Positions 1 through 9,411 are shown, numbered from the stretch's first letter. The stretch: DNA of 64,000 bases from Actinomadura sp. NAK00032 (GCF_013364275.1 NZ_CP054932.1:4836001-4900000), one strand, 5' to 3'. Notes: a model not told the origin generated them from the sequence alone. Made by a program: numbers and translations.

Positions 1-201
1 TACGAGGCCGAGGGGACGTTCTGGGCGGACCCGCGGACGGGCGCGCCGATCGACCAGCGGCAGCACGTCCTGTCGACGCTGCGCCCCAGGCAGGGCCCGG
101 GCGCGGGAGTCCTGCTCGCCGCGGCTGGGCTGCCGCTCACCGCGCGCGGCCGCCGCTCACCCGCCGCACGGCCGCCCGTTAGGCCCCGGATGGGCGGGTA
201 G
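1..201 (+). CDS. C-terminal fragment of a gene cut by the window edge, possibly DUF3068/PorA-like
   Basis: The frame is open from base 1 to a TAG at 199-201, so only the last 66 codons are visible. It contains the segment FWADPRTGAPIDQRQHV, which resembles the W-x-D/E-P-x-TG segment near the C-terminus of DUF3068 (PorA-like) proteins. This is remembered family knowledge and the match is short. The residues after it are Arg/Pro/Ala-rich and do not look like a folded domain, so the 3' end may be degraded or shifted. Identity is weakly supported. Confidence 0.35.
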   Translation, partial: YEAEGTFWADPRTGAPIDQRQHVLSTLRPRQGPGAGVLLAAAGLPLTARGRRSPAARPPVRPRMGG

Positions 202-247
202 GACGCACGGACAGGCCAGAACCGTCCGCGGAGAAGGGGGTATCGCG

Positions 248-622
248 ATGGGCGAGTCGCAGCACCGTCCCGTGCGGGGCGAGCACCGCTACGAGCAGGA
301 GGTCGGCTCGGCGCGCGAGCACGAGGAGCGGCCCGGCAAGAGCCTGGTCACCACCGACCACGAGGCCATCCGCCACTGGGCGGAGGAGCGCGGCGCGGAG
401 CCGTCGACCGTGCCGGGCAGCGACTACGGCGGCCGGCCGGGCCGGCTGCTGTTCGACTTCCCCGGCTACGGCGGCGAGAACCTGGAGCACATCTCCTGGG
501 ACGACTGGTTCCTCACGTTCGACGAGCGGGAGCTGAACTTCATCTACCAGGAGCACAAGAAGGACGGCTCGCAGAGCAACTTCTTCCAGCTGGAGAACCC
601 GCACACCGGCGACGGCGGCTGA
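248..622 (+). CDS. Conserved hypothetical small acidic protein
   Basis: This 124-residue soluble protein starts at an ATG preceded by GGAGAAGGGGG. A charged, disordered-looking N-terminus (1-30) leads into TTDHEAIRHWAEERGAEPST at about 35-54. A second block follows with LLFDFPGYGG and ISWDDWFLTFDERELNFIYQ at about 82-101. I recognise this as a widespread uncharacterised family whose members are sometimes mislabelled as glucan branching enzymes because of chance similarity. No catalytic motif is visible. It converges with the ketosynthase gene, and its TGA lies in the loop of a small GC hairpin. Function is unknown. Confidence 0.75.
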   Translation: MGESQHRPVRGEHRYEQEVGSAREHEERPGKSLVTTDHEAIRHWAEERGAEPSTVPGSDYGGRPGRLLFDFPGYGGENLEHISWDDWFLTFDERELNFIYQEHKKDGSQSNFFQLENPHTGDGG

Positions 623-667
623 CCGGCCGCCGCTCCTCCGCCCCGGGGCCTCAGGCGGGGGCGAGGA
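613..667. terminator. GC-rich hairpins between convergent genes
   Basis: Arms CGGCGGC (613-619) and GCCGCCG (626-632) flank the TGA of the small protein. A second imperfect stem, CCTCCGCCCC against GGGGCGAGG, spans 636-667 and covers the ketosynthase stop. There is no T-tract. They probably act as a bidirectional terminator between convergent genes. Confidence 0.35.
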
Positions 668-1919
668 CGAGCGTCGCGTCGTGCCCGCCGAACCCGAACG
701 AGTTCGACAGCGCGGGCGCGGCGGGCGCGATCGCCCGCGGCTCGCCGTGCACGACGTCGACCAGCGCGGTCTCGGCGTCGGGGGCGGCGAAGTTGGCGGT
801 GGGCGGGACGAGCCCGTCCGCCGCGCTCAGCAGCGCCACCATCGCCTGCAGGGCGCCGCCGGCGCCGAGGACGTGCCCGGTGACGCCCTTGGTGGCGGTG
901 ACGGGCGGGGTGCGGCCGCCGAAGCAGCGGTCGATCGCGCGGGCCTCGGCGCCGTCGTTGCCGCGGGTGCCGGTGGCGTGCGCGCTGATGTGCCCGACGC
1001 GGGAGGCGGCGAGCCCGGCGTCGGCGAGCGCGGCGGCCATGCACCGGGCGGCGACGGCGCCGTCCGGGCGGGGCCGCACGAGGTGCGCGGCGTCGGCGGC
1101 GCACCCGTACCCGGCGACCTCCCCGTGGATGCGGGCGCCGCGCGCGGCGGCGCGGTCGGCGCGCTCCAGCACCAGGAACGCGGCGGCCTCCCCGACGACG
1201 AACCCGTCGCGGCCGGCGTCGAAGGGGCGGCCGGCGGTGTGCGGGGCGGGGTCGCGGCGGGCGAGGGCGCCGATGCGCGCGAACGCGGCCATCGCGAACG
1301 GGGTGAGGATCGCGTCGACGCCGCCGGCGACGGCGGCGTCGATCCGGCCGGCGCGGATGGCGAGGACGGCCTCGCCGATCGCGGTGGCGCCGCTGGCGCA
1401 GCCGGTGGAGAAGGTGAGGCAGGGCCCCTGGCAGCCGTGCCGGATGGACACGTTCGCGGCGACGGCGTTCGGCATGATCCTCGGGACGGCGGGGACGGGG
1501 ACGCGGTCGAGGGTTCCGGCGTGCTCGTGGCCGCCGAGCGCGACGGTGGCGGCGAGCCCGGCGGCGGCGGTCCCCACGTAGACGGCGCGGCGGGCCGGGT
1601 CTGCGTGAAGGCCGCCGCCGGGGCCGGACCCGGCGTCGGCGACGGCGTCGTCGGCGGCGGCCACGCCGAGCTTGGTCATCCGGTCGAGGCGGCGGCGCTC
1701 GGGCCGGGTGAAGTAGCGGTCCTCGTCCAGCGGCCGGGCGGGGCAGCCGAACGACACCGCGGTCCCGGCCTCCAGCAGCTCGGGGACGTGGACGGCCTGC
1801 GACTTGCCCGCCAGGACGGTCGCGAGCACCTCCGCGGGCGTGCCGCCGGCGGGGCTCTTCACCCCGAACCCGGTCACCACGACGCGGGGCGTCCCGTCGG
1901 GGCGCTGCTCAGCGGTCAT
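651..1919 (-). CDS. Beta-ketoacyl-[acyl-carrier-protein] synthase family protein (FabF/KAS II-like)
   Basis: This 422-residue thiolase-fold condensing enzyme has all three expected catalytic positions. The nucleophile is Cys174 in FSTGCASGATAIGEA, the first His is His314 in HISAHATGTRGND, and the second is His349 in TKGVTGHVLGAGG with Lys344 before it. By family knowledge it would decarboxylate malonyl-ACP and condense the product with an acyl chain. Length is normal for KAS II. The ATG follows GAGGTGACGG. No ACP, ketoreductase or chain-length-factor gene lies beside it, so it may act with the housekeeping fatty acid system or a distant polyketide or lipid pathway. The substrate cannot be told from sequence. 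Confidence 0.85.
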   Translation of the reverse strand: MTAEQRPDGTPRVVVTGFGVKSPAGGTPAEVLATVLAGKSQAVHVPELLEAGTAVSFGCPARPLDEDRYFTRPERRRLDRMTKLGVAAADDAVADAGSGPGGGLHADPARRAVYVGTAAAGLAATVALGGHEHAGTLDRVPVPAVPRIMPNAVAANVSIRHGCQGPCLTFSTGCASGATAIGEAVLAIRAGRIDAAVAGGVDAILTPFAMAAFARIGALARRDPAPHTAGRPFDAGRDGFVVGEAAAFLVLERADRAAARGARIHGEVAGYGCAADAAHLVRPRPDGAVAARCMAAALADAGLAASRVGHISAHATGTRGNDGAEARAIDRCFGGRTPPVTATKGVTGHVLGAGGALQAMVALLSAADGLVPPTANFAAPDAETALVDVVHGEPRAIAPAAPALSNSFGFGGHDATLVLAPA

Positions 1920-2106
1920 CCGTCACCTCGCGGTCCGGGGGTTTCCCGCAGGGGCGCGGGGCTCCGGAAAGCTAGCGCGGCGGCGCACGCGGGAACTTGC
2001 CACGCCGTGCACATTCTCCTGGCGGTTTTTGTCACGCGGGTGACACGGGCCACAGCGCGACCAGGCGTTCCGTCGCCCACTCGCCGCGGTCGTGCACCAT
2101 GGAGGG

Positions 2107-3018
2107 GTGACGCAGGTTGTGGAGAACGCGGCGGGTGCGGGGAGCACGGCGGGAACGGGGAGCACGGCGGAGGCGGGGCACGCGGGGGCGGCGGGGGCCG
2201 ACGGGCCGCGGCTGCTGGCCGATCTCGTCGGGGACGGCGAGGTGGTGGTGCTGAGCGGCGCGGGCCTGTCCACCGAGTCGGGCATTCCCGACTACCGCGG
2301 TGAGACGGGGCGCCGGCGGCCCGCGCATCCGATGACCTACCAGGAGTTCACCGGCAGTGAGGCGGCGCGGCGCCGGTACTGGGCGCGCGGCCATCTCGGC
2401 TGGCGGCACATGGCGGCGGTCCGCCCGAACGCGGGCCACCGGGCGGTGGCCGAGCTGCAGCGGCGCGGCCTGCTCGCCGGGATCATCACCCAGAACGTCG
2501 ACGGGCTGCAGCAGGCGGCCGGGGCGGCCGGGGTGATCGAGCTGCACGGGGCGCTGGACCGGGTGGTGTGCCTGGCGTGCGGCGCGCGGAGCCCGCGCGC
2601 GGCGCTGGAGGCGCGGCTGCGGGCGGCCAACCCCGGTTTCGAGGCGCGCGCGGAGGCGATCAACCCGGACGGCGACGCGGTCCTGCCGGACGCGGCCGTG
2701 GCGGGGTTCCGGCTGGTGGGCTGCGAGCGGTGCGGCGGCCCGCTCAAGCCCGACGTGGTCTTCTTCGGCGAGAACGTGCCGCCGGCCCGGGTGCGGGACT
2801 GCTACGCGCTGACCGAGGGCGCGGGGGCGCTGCTGGTGCTCGGGTCGTCGCTGACGGTGCTGTCGGGGTACCGGTTCGTCCGGCACGCGGCGCGGCACGG
2901 CGTCCCGGTGGCGATCGTGAACCGGGGCGCGACGCGCGGCGACGAGCACGCGCTGGTGACGGTGGACGCGCCGCTCGGCGCGACGCTCACGGCCCTCCTC
3001 GACGAGCTGGGGCGGTAG
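2107..3018 (+). CDS. Sir2-family NAD-dependent protein deacylase (sirtuin)
   Basis: The Rossmann-type NAD-binding signature GAGLSTESGIPDYRG is followed by TQNVDGLQ and the catalytic-His segment IELHGALDRVVC. Two zinc knuckles, CLAC and CERC, flank the small domain, and GSSLTV lies near the end. These are the standard sirtuin elements. The expected reaction is removal of acyl groups from lysine using NAD+. The first 30 residues are a Gly/Ala/Thr-rich, repetitive tail that the family does not require. The start is uncertain: in-frame GTG codons at 2092, 2107 and 2119 all fit, and GGAGG at 2101-2105 is badly spaced for 2107. It converges with the DUF4142 gene. Confidence 0.88.
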   Translation: MTQVVENAAGAGSTAGTGSTAEAGHAGAAGADGPRLLADLVGDGEVVVLSGAGLSTESGIPDYRGETGRRRPAHPMTYQEFTGSEAARRRYWARGHLGWRHMAAVRPNAGHRAVAELQRRGLLAGIITQNVDGLQQAAGAAGVIELHGALDRVVCLACGARSPRAALEARLRAANPGFEARAEAINPDGDAVLPDAAVAGFRLVGCERCGGPLKPDVVFFGENVPPARVRDCYALTEGAGALLVLGSSLTVLSGYRFVRHAARHGVPVAIVNRGATRGDEHALVTVDAPLGATLTALLDELGR

Positions 3019-3061
3019 GCCCGCCTCCGGTGGGTGTCCGGCAGGGCCGGCCCCCGTCAGG

Positions 3062-3787
3062 TCAGCCGCCGGTGCCCGGCAGGGCCGTCGCGGCGGGCGC
3101 CGCGGACGCCCGCGCGCCGGGCGGGGCGGGCGGCGGCGGGTCGGCCACGGCGGGCGGGTCGGGCAGCGTGTCGCCGGTCACGAACCCGGTGCCCTCCAGC
3201 TGCCTCATCTGCTCGTTGACCAGTGGCTGGGCCTGCTCGGCGAAGCGCCGCACGAGGGTGTTGCGGGTGGCGGCGCGGACGGCGCCAAGCTCGGTGTAGA
3301 GCAGGCCCTGCGCCATCCGCATCCGCGCGACGGCGGTCTTGTCGTAGTCGTTGCCGGACTTGCCGGTGATCTCCGACATCCAGCTCTGCTGGTCGGAGCC
3401 GGGCCGGTCCGGCAGCGGGACGCCCAGCCGGGCGGCGGCCTGCCGGTTCAGCCGGTCGAGCCGGGCGTGCCGCGCGGCGGACGCGGCGAGCGCGCGGCGG
3501 GTCGCGGGCCGGGCGGCGCGGCGCTGGGCCTGGCGGGCGACGGGGATCTCCCACAGCGCGGCCCGCCGGACCCGCACGAGGACGTCGCGGTCGGCGGGGC
3601 CGAGCGGGCCCCAGTCGGTGGTGACGGTGGACCGGGCCGCGGCCTCATCGCCGGCCTTCGGCGCGACCGCGGCGCCGTCGGTGGCCTGCCGGCCGGCGGG
3701 CTGGCAGGCGCTGAGCGGCAGGCCTGCGGCGAGCACGGCGGCCAGCGCGGCCGCGGCCGGTGCGGCGGCCGGTCGGGGGCGGGGCAT
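3062..3787 (-). CDS. DUF4142 domain lipoprotein
   Basis: The 241-residue protein begins with an Ala-rich signal peptide ending in the lipobox LSAC, so Cys28 is the likely lipidation site. The body (about 55-215) matches the DUF4142 pattern: GPLGPADRDVLVRVRRAALW, then LGVPLPD, and later TGFVTGD. It should be an all-helical extracytoplasmic domain, sometimes described as ferritin-like. The last 30 residues are Pro/Ala-rich. The ATG at 3787 is preferred because GGAAGG lies 9 nt upstream; an in-frame start at 3823 would bury the signal peptide. Function is unknown; a role in the cell envelope is inferred from the lipobox. Confidence 0.75.
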   Translation of the reverse strand: MPRPRPAAAPAAAALAAVLAAGLPLSACQPAGRQATDGAAVAPKAGDEAAARSTVTTDWGPLGPADRDVLVRVRRAALWEIPVARQAQRRAARPATRRALAASAARHARLDRLNRQAAARLGVPLPDRPGSDQQSWMSEITGKSGNDYDKTAVARMRMAQGLLYTELGAVRAATRNTLVRRFAEQAQPLVNEQMRQLEGTGFVTGDTLPDPPAVADPPPPAPPGARASAAPAATALPGTGG

Positions 3788-3895
3788 CCGGGACCGCCTT
3801 CCGGTCGGGGGAAACGGCGTCACGGCAGCAGTACGCGCGTCCCGTCCGCCGGGTTCGACGCGACGGGTCCCGGAGCGGGGGGGGCGGCCGGAGGG

Positions 3896-4375
3896 TCAGG
3901 TCCAGCCGAGCTGGGCGACGGCGGTGACCGGCGGCTCCCCGCCCGCCTCGGTGAAGGCGCGCAGCGCGGCGACGAGGGCGCGGCGCTGCCCGGCCGGCAT
4001 CCCGGCGACGACCCCGGAGATCTCGGCGCGGCGGCGGGCGGTGACGTCGTCGACGATCGCGCGGCCGGCGGCGGTCACCTGGATGCGGACCTCGCGGCCG
4101 CTGCGCGGGCTGGCCTCGCGGCGCACGAGGCCGGCGGCGGCGAGCCGGTCCACCATCCGCATCGCGGTGGAGGGGTTGACCTCCAGCAGCCCGGCGAGCG
4201 TGACGAGCTTGGACGGCCCCTGCGAGGACAGCACGACCAGCAGCCGGAACTGCGGCAGCGTGACGGCGTCCTCGACGGCGGCCAGGGACCGCGCCGAGAC
4301 CGCCACCAGCAGCCGGGAGGCGGTGAGCAGCGCCGAGGTGACCTCGTCGACGCCCGCGTCCGCGTCCTCGTTCAT
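3896..4375 (-). CDS. MarR-family winged-helix transcriptional regulator
   Basis: The 159-residue protein has a central winged helix: LPQFRLLVVLSS, the recognition segment VNPSTAMRMVDRLAAAGLVRR, and a wing with SGREVRIQVTAAG. Terminal helices would form the dimer interface. MarR proteins usually repress neighbouring or divergent genes and respond to small aromatic ligands. Its neighbours are a DUF4142 lipoprotein downstream and the FAD/Fe-S dehydrogenase upstream, 65 nt away, all on one strand. The ATG at 4375 is chosen; a GTG two codons earlier is also possible. The regulon cannot be read from sequence. Confidence 0.85.
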   Translation of the reverse strand: MNEDADAGVDEVTSALLTASRLLVAVSARSLAAVEDAVTLPQFRLLVVLSSQGPSKLVTLAGLLEVNPSTAMRMVDRLAAAGLVRREASPRSGREVRIQVTAAGRAIVDDVTARRRAEISGVVAGMPAGQRRALVAALRAFTEAGGEPPVTAVAQLGWT

Positions 4376-4439
4376 GACCACTTTCTACAGGGCCGGGCCC
4401 CGCGCGCGCCAACGCGCCCGGGAGCGTTCCGGCAGGCGG

Positions 4440-7400
4440 TCACCGCCGCCCGCCGCCCCGGTCCGGCCGGTCGCCGGGGAGCAGGTCGGCGAGGAGTTCG
4501 GCGAGGTGGCGGGGCCGGGCGCCGGTGCCCGCCTCGATCTGCGTGCGGCAGGAGAACCCGTCGGCGAGCACGGCCGTGCCCGGCCCGGCGTCCTGGACGG
4601 CGGGCCACACGCCCTGCTCGGCGACCTTGGCCGACACCTCGTAGTGGCCGCGTTCGAAGCCGAAGTCGCCGGCCAGGCCGCAGCACCCGACGTCGAGGGT
4701 CTCGGCGTCCACGCCGGCGCGCTCCAGGACGCGCTGGTCGGCGCCGAACCCCATGATGGCGTGCTGGTGGCAGTGCGGCTGCGCGATCGCGCGGACCGCC
4801 GGGGAGTCGAGCCCGGCGACGGTGCCGCGGGCCGCGAGGGGCGAGGCGCCGCCGGACTCCCGCTGGTGCTGGTCGAGGAGCTCGGCGAGGGTCCTGGTCT
4901 GGTCGCGCAGGCGCTTGACGTCGTCCTCGGCGGGGTCGCCCTCCATCAGCTCGGGGGCGTCGGCGCGGAACACGGCGGTGCAGGACGGCTCCAGCCCGAC
5001 CACCGGGACGCCCTCGCGCAGCCGGGTCGCCAGCGCCCGGGCGGTGCGGCGCAGGACGCGGGCGGCGACGCCGAGCTGGCCGGTGGAGATCCAGGTCAGG
5101 CCGCAGCACAGCGCGACGGGCGGGACCTCGACCCGGTACCCGGACGCCTCCAGGACGCGGACGGCGGCCTTGCCGATGTGCGGGTGGAAGTTGTTGGTGA
5201 ACGTGTCGGGCCACAGCACGACCCGCCGGCCGCCGGAGTCGCCGGGGGCGGCGCCGCCGGGGGCGGGGCGGCGCTTGAACCAGTCGGTGAACCGCTCGGG
5301 CGCGAACCGCGGGATGTCGCGCTGGGGGGCGATGCCGCCGGCGCGCTTGGCGGCGCCGCTCAGGCCGGGCAGGTGCGCGGCGGTGTTGGCGGCGCGGGGC
5401 GCGAACGCGGCGAGCCGCGCCCACAGCGGCAGCCACCCCATCGTGTAATGCGCGGGCGGCCGGATCCGGCCCTTGTAGTGGTGGGCGAGGAACTCGGCCT
5501 TGTAGGTGGCCATGTCCACGTTGACGGGGCAGTCGCTGCGGCAGCCCTTGCAGGCGAGGCACAGGTCGAGGGCGTCGCGGACGTCCTTGGACCGCCATCC
5601 GTCGGTGATGACGGCGGCGCCGCCGGGACCGGGCACGGCGGGGTTCGGCGTGCCGCCGTCCCGTCCCTCGCCGCCGGGCATGCCGCGCATCATCTCCATC
5701 AGGACGCGGGCGCGGCCGCGGGTGGAGTGCTCCTCCTCCCCGGTCGCCCGGTAGCTCGGGCACATGACGCCGCCGGAGGAGGCGCGGCACTTGCCGATGC
5801 CGACGCAGCGGGCGGCGGCGTGGGTGAAGCGGTGGTGGTCGTCGGGGTAGGCGAAGTGCGTCCCGGGCTCGGCCGGGTCGTAGGCGAGGTGGTCGAGGTC
5901 GTCGTCCAGCCGGTGCGGGTGGACGATCTTGCCGGGGTTCATCCGGTTCCCCGGGTCGAAGACCGCCTTGAACCGCTCGAACAGCCGGATCACCTCGTCG
6001 CCGAACATGATCGGCAGCAGCTCCGCGCGGGACTGGCCGTCGCCGTGCTCGCCCGACAGGGACCCGCCGTAGCCGGCGACCATGCGGGCGGCGCGCTCGA
6101 TGAACCGGCGGTAGTTCCCGGCGCCCCTCTCGTCCTCCAGGTCGAACGGGATGCGGGTGTGGACGCAGCCCTGCCCGAAGTGCCCGTAGAGGGAGACGGG
6201 GCCGTAGCCGAACTCGCGGACGAGGGCGCGGAAGTCGCGCAGGTAGTCGCCGAGCCGCTCGGGCGGGACGGCGGCGTCCTCCCAGCCCTCGTGGGTGTCG
6301 GGGCGACCGGGCGGGTAGGCGGTGGCGCCGAGCCCGGCCTCGCGGACCTGCCAGAGCAGTTCCTCCTCCGCGGGGTCGCGGACGAAGGTGTGCCGCGGCG
6401 GGTTCGGCCCGTTCTCCATGTGCTCCAGGAGCTCGCGGGCGCGCTCGTCGGCCTCGTCCTTGGTGTCGCCGCCGAACCGGACCATCAGCCAGCCGCCGCC
6501 CTCGGGCATGTCCTCGACGACGCGCGGCCCGGCCAGGTGGTGCTGCTTGGCCAGGTCGAGGAGCCGCTCGTCCATGCCCTCCAGGGCCAGGGGCCTGAAC
6601 GGCAGGATGCGTTGCACGGCGTCGCCGGCGCCGGGGATGTCGTCGTAGCCGAGGACGGCGAGCGACTGGTGCGGCGGGACGGGGACGAGTTCGATCTCGG
6701 CGCGCAGCACGGTGACGAGGGTGCCTTCGGAGCCGACGAGCGCGCGGGCGACGTCGAAGTTCTTCTCGGGCAGCAGCGAGTCGAGGTTGTAGCCGGACAC
6801 GCGGCGCGGGATGCCGGGGTAGCGGGTGCGGATGAGCTCCATGCCGTCGTCGCGCAGTTCGCGCAGCGCCCGGTAGATCTCGGCGCGGCGCCCGCCCCCG
6901 GCCTGGACGCGGGCGTACTCCTCGTCGGAGGTCTCCCCCGCCCACATCCGGAGCCCGTCGTAGGTGAGGACCTCCAGCCGGACGACGGAGTCGACCATCT
7001 TCCCGTACGCCTGCGCGGACGCGCCGCAGGAGTTGTTGCCGATCATCCCGCCGATGGTGCAGGTGTCGTGCGTGGACGGCTTGGGCCCGACCATCAGCCC
7101 GTGCGCCGACAGCTCGGCGTTCAGGTCGTCCAGGCACGCGCCGGGCTCCACGACGGCGCGGCGGGCCGCGGGGTCGACCGAGACCAGCTTCCGGCAGTAC
7201 TTCGACCAGTCGATCACGACGGCGATGTTGACGCACTGGCCGGCCAGGCTCGTCCCGCCGCCGCGCGACAGGACCGGCGCGCCGTGCTCGGCGCAGACCC
7301 GCACGGCCTCGGCGCCGGCCTCGACGTTCCTCGGCACCACCACCCCGATGGGGGGCTGCTGGTAGTTGGAGGAGTCGTGCGCGTAGGCCGCGCGCGACCC

Positions 7401-7505
7401 GGGGTCGAACCGGACCTCTCCGTCCACTCGTTCGGTGAGAGCGCGCCGCAGCGCGTCCCACTCCTTGTGCTCTGCCGACTCCTTGTGCTCTGCCGAAACT
7501 GCCAT
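4440..7505 (-). CDS. FAD-linked oxidase fused to Fe-S (CCG-type) oxidoreductase, D-2-hydroxyacid dehydrogenase type
   Basis: This roughly 1,020-residue fusion resembles GlcD/Dld joined to GlpC/GlcF-like modules. The N-terminal FAD_binding_4 domain has APVLSRGGGTSLAGQCVN and IGNNSCGA. An FAD-oxidase C domain follows to about residue 530. Next come two cysteine clusters for 4Fe-4S binding: CVGIGKC with VMCPSY, and CLACKGCRSDCPVN. Two CCG motifs end the protein (CCGLTWISTG and CCGLAGDFGFERG). Family members oxidise D-lactate, glycolate or related 2-hydroxyacids and pass electrons to the quinone or cytochrome chain. The substrate is not determinable. The start may be the ATG at 7505 or 7517; neither has a clear ribosome site. 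A six-residue in-frame duplication, SAEHKE, lies at the N-terminus. Confidence 0.87.
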   Translation of the reverse strand: MAVSAEHKESAEHKEWDALRRALTERVDGEVRFDPGSRAAYAHDSSNYQQPPIGVVVPRNVEAGAEAVRVCAEHGAPVLSRGGGTSLAGQCVNIAVVIDWSKYCRKLVSVDPAARRAVVEPGACLDDLNAELSAHGLMVGPKPSTHDTCTIGGMIGNNSCGASAQAYGKMVDSVVRLEVLTYDGLRMWAGETSDEEYARVQAGGGRRAEIYRALRELRDDGMELIRTRYPGIPRRVSGYNLDSLLPEKNFDVARALVGSEGTLVTVLRAEIELVPVPPHQSLAVLGYDDIPGAGDAVQRILPFRPLALEGMDERLLDLAKQHHLAGPRVVEDMPEGGGWLMVRFGGDTKDEADERARELLEHMENGPNPPRHTFVRDPAEEELLWQVREAGLGATAYPPGRPDTHEGWEDAAVPPERLGDYLRDFRALVREFGYGPVSLYGHFGQGCVHTRIPFDLEDERGAGNYRRFIERAARMVAGYGGSLSGEHGDGQSRAELLPIMFGDEVIRLFERFKAVFDPGNRMNPGKIVHPHRLDDDLDHLAYDPAEPGTHFAYPDDHHRFTHAAARCVGIGKCRASSGGVMCPSYRATGEEEHSTRGRARVLMEMMRGMPGGEGRDGGTPNPAVPGPGGAAVITDGWRSKDVRDALDLCLACKGCRSDCPVNVDMATYKAEFLAHHYKGRIRPPAHYTMGWLPLWARLAAFAPRAANTAAHLPGLSGAAKRAGGIAPQRDIPRFAPERFTDWFKRRPAPGGAAPGDSGGRRVVLWPDTFTNNFHPHIGKAAVRVLEASGYRVEVPPVALCCGLTWISTGQLGVAARVLRRTARALATRLREGVPVVGLEPSCTAVFRADAPELMEGDPAEDDVKRLRDQTRTLAELLDQHQRESGGASPLAARGTVAGLDSPAVRAIAQPHCHQHAIMGFGADQRVLERAGVDAETLDVGCCGLAGDFGFERGHYEVSAKVAEQGVWPAVQDAGPGTAVLADGFSCRTQIEAGTGARPRHLAELLADLLPGDRPDRGGGRR
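7460..7495. repeat. Perfect 18-bp tandem duplication within coding sequence
   Basis: Two adjacent identical copies of ACTCCTTGTGCTCTGCCG encode a doubled AEHKES segment just after the start of the FAD/Fe-S dehydrogenase. The unit is a multiple of three, so the reading frame is kept. Replication slippage is the likely origin. Confidence 0.9.
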
Positions 7506-7583
7506 GGGGCAACGCATACCCGGAGGGACGGCCGCAACCGTCCCCGCCGCCGCCCCGGCGCCGGCCGGGGCCGGGGGCGCGGG

Positions 7584-9356
7584 TCAGTCCGCGATGCGGC
7601 TCGCGGTCTCCAGCAGCAGGGCGTGCACGAACGCCTGCGGGATGTTGCCGCGCAGCTGCCGCTGCCGGACGTCGTACTCCTCGGAGAACAGGCCGCTGGT
7701 CGCGCTGCCGGACCGGGTCCGCTCGAAGGTGCCGAGCGCGCGGGCGGTGTCGCCGGCGCGGTGCTCGGCGAGGGCGAGGACGAACCCGCACAGGGTGAAG
7801 GCGCCCTCGGCGACGCCGAGCGGCTCGTCCCCGACCCGGTACCGGTAGACGAACCCCTCCTGGACGAGGTCGGCGCGGACGGCCTCCAGGGTCGCGGTGC
7901 TGCGCGGGTCGTCGGCGGGCAGCGCGCCGCGCAGCGGCGGGATGAGCAGGGCGGCGTCCACCCGGTCGTCGTCGGCGGCGCGCCGCCAGCGGCCGCCGGG
8001 GGCGAGTGCGGTGCGGGAGGTCTCGGCGAGGATCGCGTCGGCGAGGCGGGTCCAGGCGGCGGCGTCGGCGGGGCCGGCGAGGACGCGCGCGGCCTGCCGG
8101 AGCCCGGCCGCGCAGATCAGCCGGGAGTGGGTCCACAGCCGGTCCTCGGTCTCCCAGATGCCGGCGCCGGGCTCGTGCCAGCGGCGGGCGATGGTGCCGG
8201 CGGCGACGCGGGCGGCCTCGCGGGCGCCGGGTTCGGTCCGGTCGTGCTCGGCGGCGGTGGCGAGCAGCAGCAGCGCCTCGCCGACGGCGTCGAGCTGCCA
8301 CTGCTCGCTCGCCCGGTTGCCGGTGACGGCGGTGGCGCCGGGGTAGCCGGGGAGCGTGCTGCGGCGCCGGCCGGGCACCTCGCCCCCGGCGACGGTGTAG
8401 GCGGGGCGGAGCCGGTCGCGGTCGGCGAGGATGCGCGCGGTGACGAAGCCGGCGGCGCTGCGCAGCACGTGCGGGGGGCCGCCGTGGGCGGCGACGGCGT
8501 GCCCGGCCAGGCACTGGTCGCGGATCCAGGCGTAGCGGTAGTCGAAGTTGCGGCCCTCGTCGGCGCGTTCGGGCAGCGCGGTCGTCGCGGCGGCGGCCAT
8601 GCCGCCGGCGGCGCTGGTCAGCCCGGTCAGCACGCCGTAGGCCAGCCGGGCGTCGCGGGGCGCGGCGGTGTCGTCGCAGGAGGGGACGGCCGCCCGCCAG
8701 TCGCGTTCGGTGGCCTCCCACAGCGCGCCGGGGTCCAGGTCCGCCGGGGGCTCCGCGGCGGACTCGGCGGCGATCTCCAGGACCAGGTCGCGGGACTCGC
8801 CCTCGGCGAGGTCGAACGTCACGGCGAGGACGGCGCCGCCGTCGGCGCCCTCCCGCACGAGCGCCTCGCCGGCGCCGCGCCAGCGGATCCGGGCACCGCC
8901 GGCGCGGGCCGTCCAGTCGGGGGCGTGGTGGTGCAGGTCCCGCATGCGGGCGCCGCCGGGCCGCACGTCCAGCAGGGCGCGCAGCCGGGCGCCGCCGCGG
9001 ACGGCGCGGCAGCGGCGCAGGACGACGGCGCGGTCGGACCGGGCGGGGCGGGCCAGCGCCTCGCGGCACTCGACGATCGCGCCGTCCCCGGTGACCCAGC
9101 GGCTGTGCCAGATGAGGCCGCGGTCCTCGTAGTAGCCGCCCCAGACGAACCGGTCGCCGACCGGCTGGACGTGGTAGCCGCCCGGCCCGCCGAGCAGGCC
9201 GCCGAAGGCGGGTTCGGAGTCCCAGCGGGGGAAGCACATCCAGGCGTGCTCGCCGTGCGGGCCGACGAGGACGCCGCGCTCGCCGTCGGCGATGAGGGCG
9301 TAGTCGCGCAGGGCCTTGGGCAGGGCGGCGAGCCGCGCCGCGGGGTCGGTCAGCAT
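7584..9356 (-). CDS. Glycoside hydrolase family 15 protein (glucoamylase or trehalase-like)
   Basis: The 590-residue protein has an N-terminal beta-sandwich domain (about 1-230) and a C-terminal (alpha/alpha)6 barrel. Barrel signatures are NFDYRYAWIRDQ, a general-acid region around GIWETEDRLWTHSRLICAAG, and the general-base segment SGLFSEEYD followed by LRGNIPQAFVHALL. These match GH15 enzymes, which invert glycosidic bonds of alpha-glucans. Actinobacterial members of this cytosolic subtype include trehalases as well as glucoamylase-like enzymes, so the substrate stays open. No signal peptide is visible, which fits an intracellular enzyme. The gene is alone between two unrelated same-strand genes. 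Confidence 0.88.
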   Translation of the reverse strand: MLTDPAARLAALPKALRDYALIADGERGVLVGPHGEHAWMCFPRWDSEPAFGGLLGGPGGYHVQPVGDRFVWGGYYEDRGLIWHSRWVTGDGAIVECREALARPARSDRAVVLRRCRAVRGGARLRALLDVRPGGARMRDLHHHAPDWTARAGGARIRWRGAGEALVREGADGGAVLAVTFDLAEGESRDLVLEIAAESAAEPPADLDPGALWEATERDWRAAVPSCDDTAAPRDARLAYGVLTGLTSAAGGMAAAATTALPERADEGRNFDYRYAWIRDQCLAGHAVAAHGGPPHVLRSAAGFVTARILADRDRLRPAYTVAGGEVPGRRRSTLPGYPGATAVTGNRASEQWQLDAVGEALLLLATAAEHDRTEPGAREAARVAAGTIARRWHEPGAGIWETEDRLWTHSRLICAAGLRQAARVLAGPADAAAWTRLADAILAETSRTALAPGGRWRRAADDDRVDAALLIPPLRGALPADDPRSTATLEAVRADLVQEGFVYRYRVGDEPLGVAEGAFTLCGFVLALAEHRAGDTARALGTFERTRSGSATSGLFSEEYDVRQRQLRGNIPQAFVHALLLETASRIAD

Positions 9357-9411
9357 GCCCCTGCACTACCCGGCGGCGCGGCGGCCAATGATCGGCGGCC
9401 GGTCCGCGGCG

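Noticed and set aside
1..201. Frameshifted pseudogene call for the truncated first gene
   Set aside because: Most of the gene is outside the window, so loss of frame cannot be judged from 66 codons.
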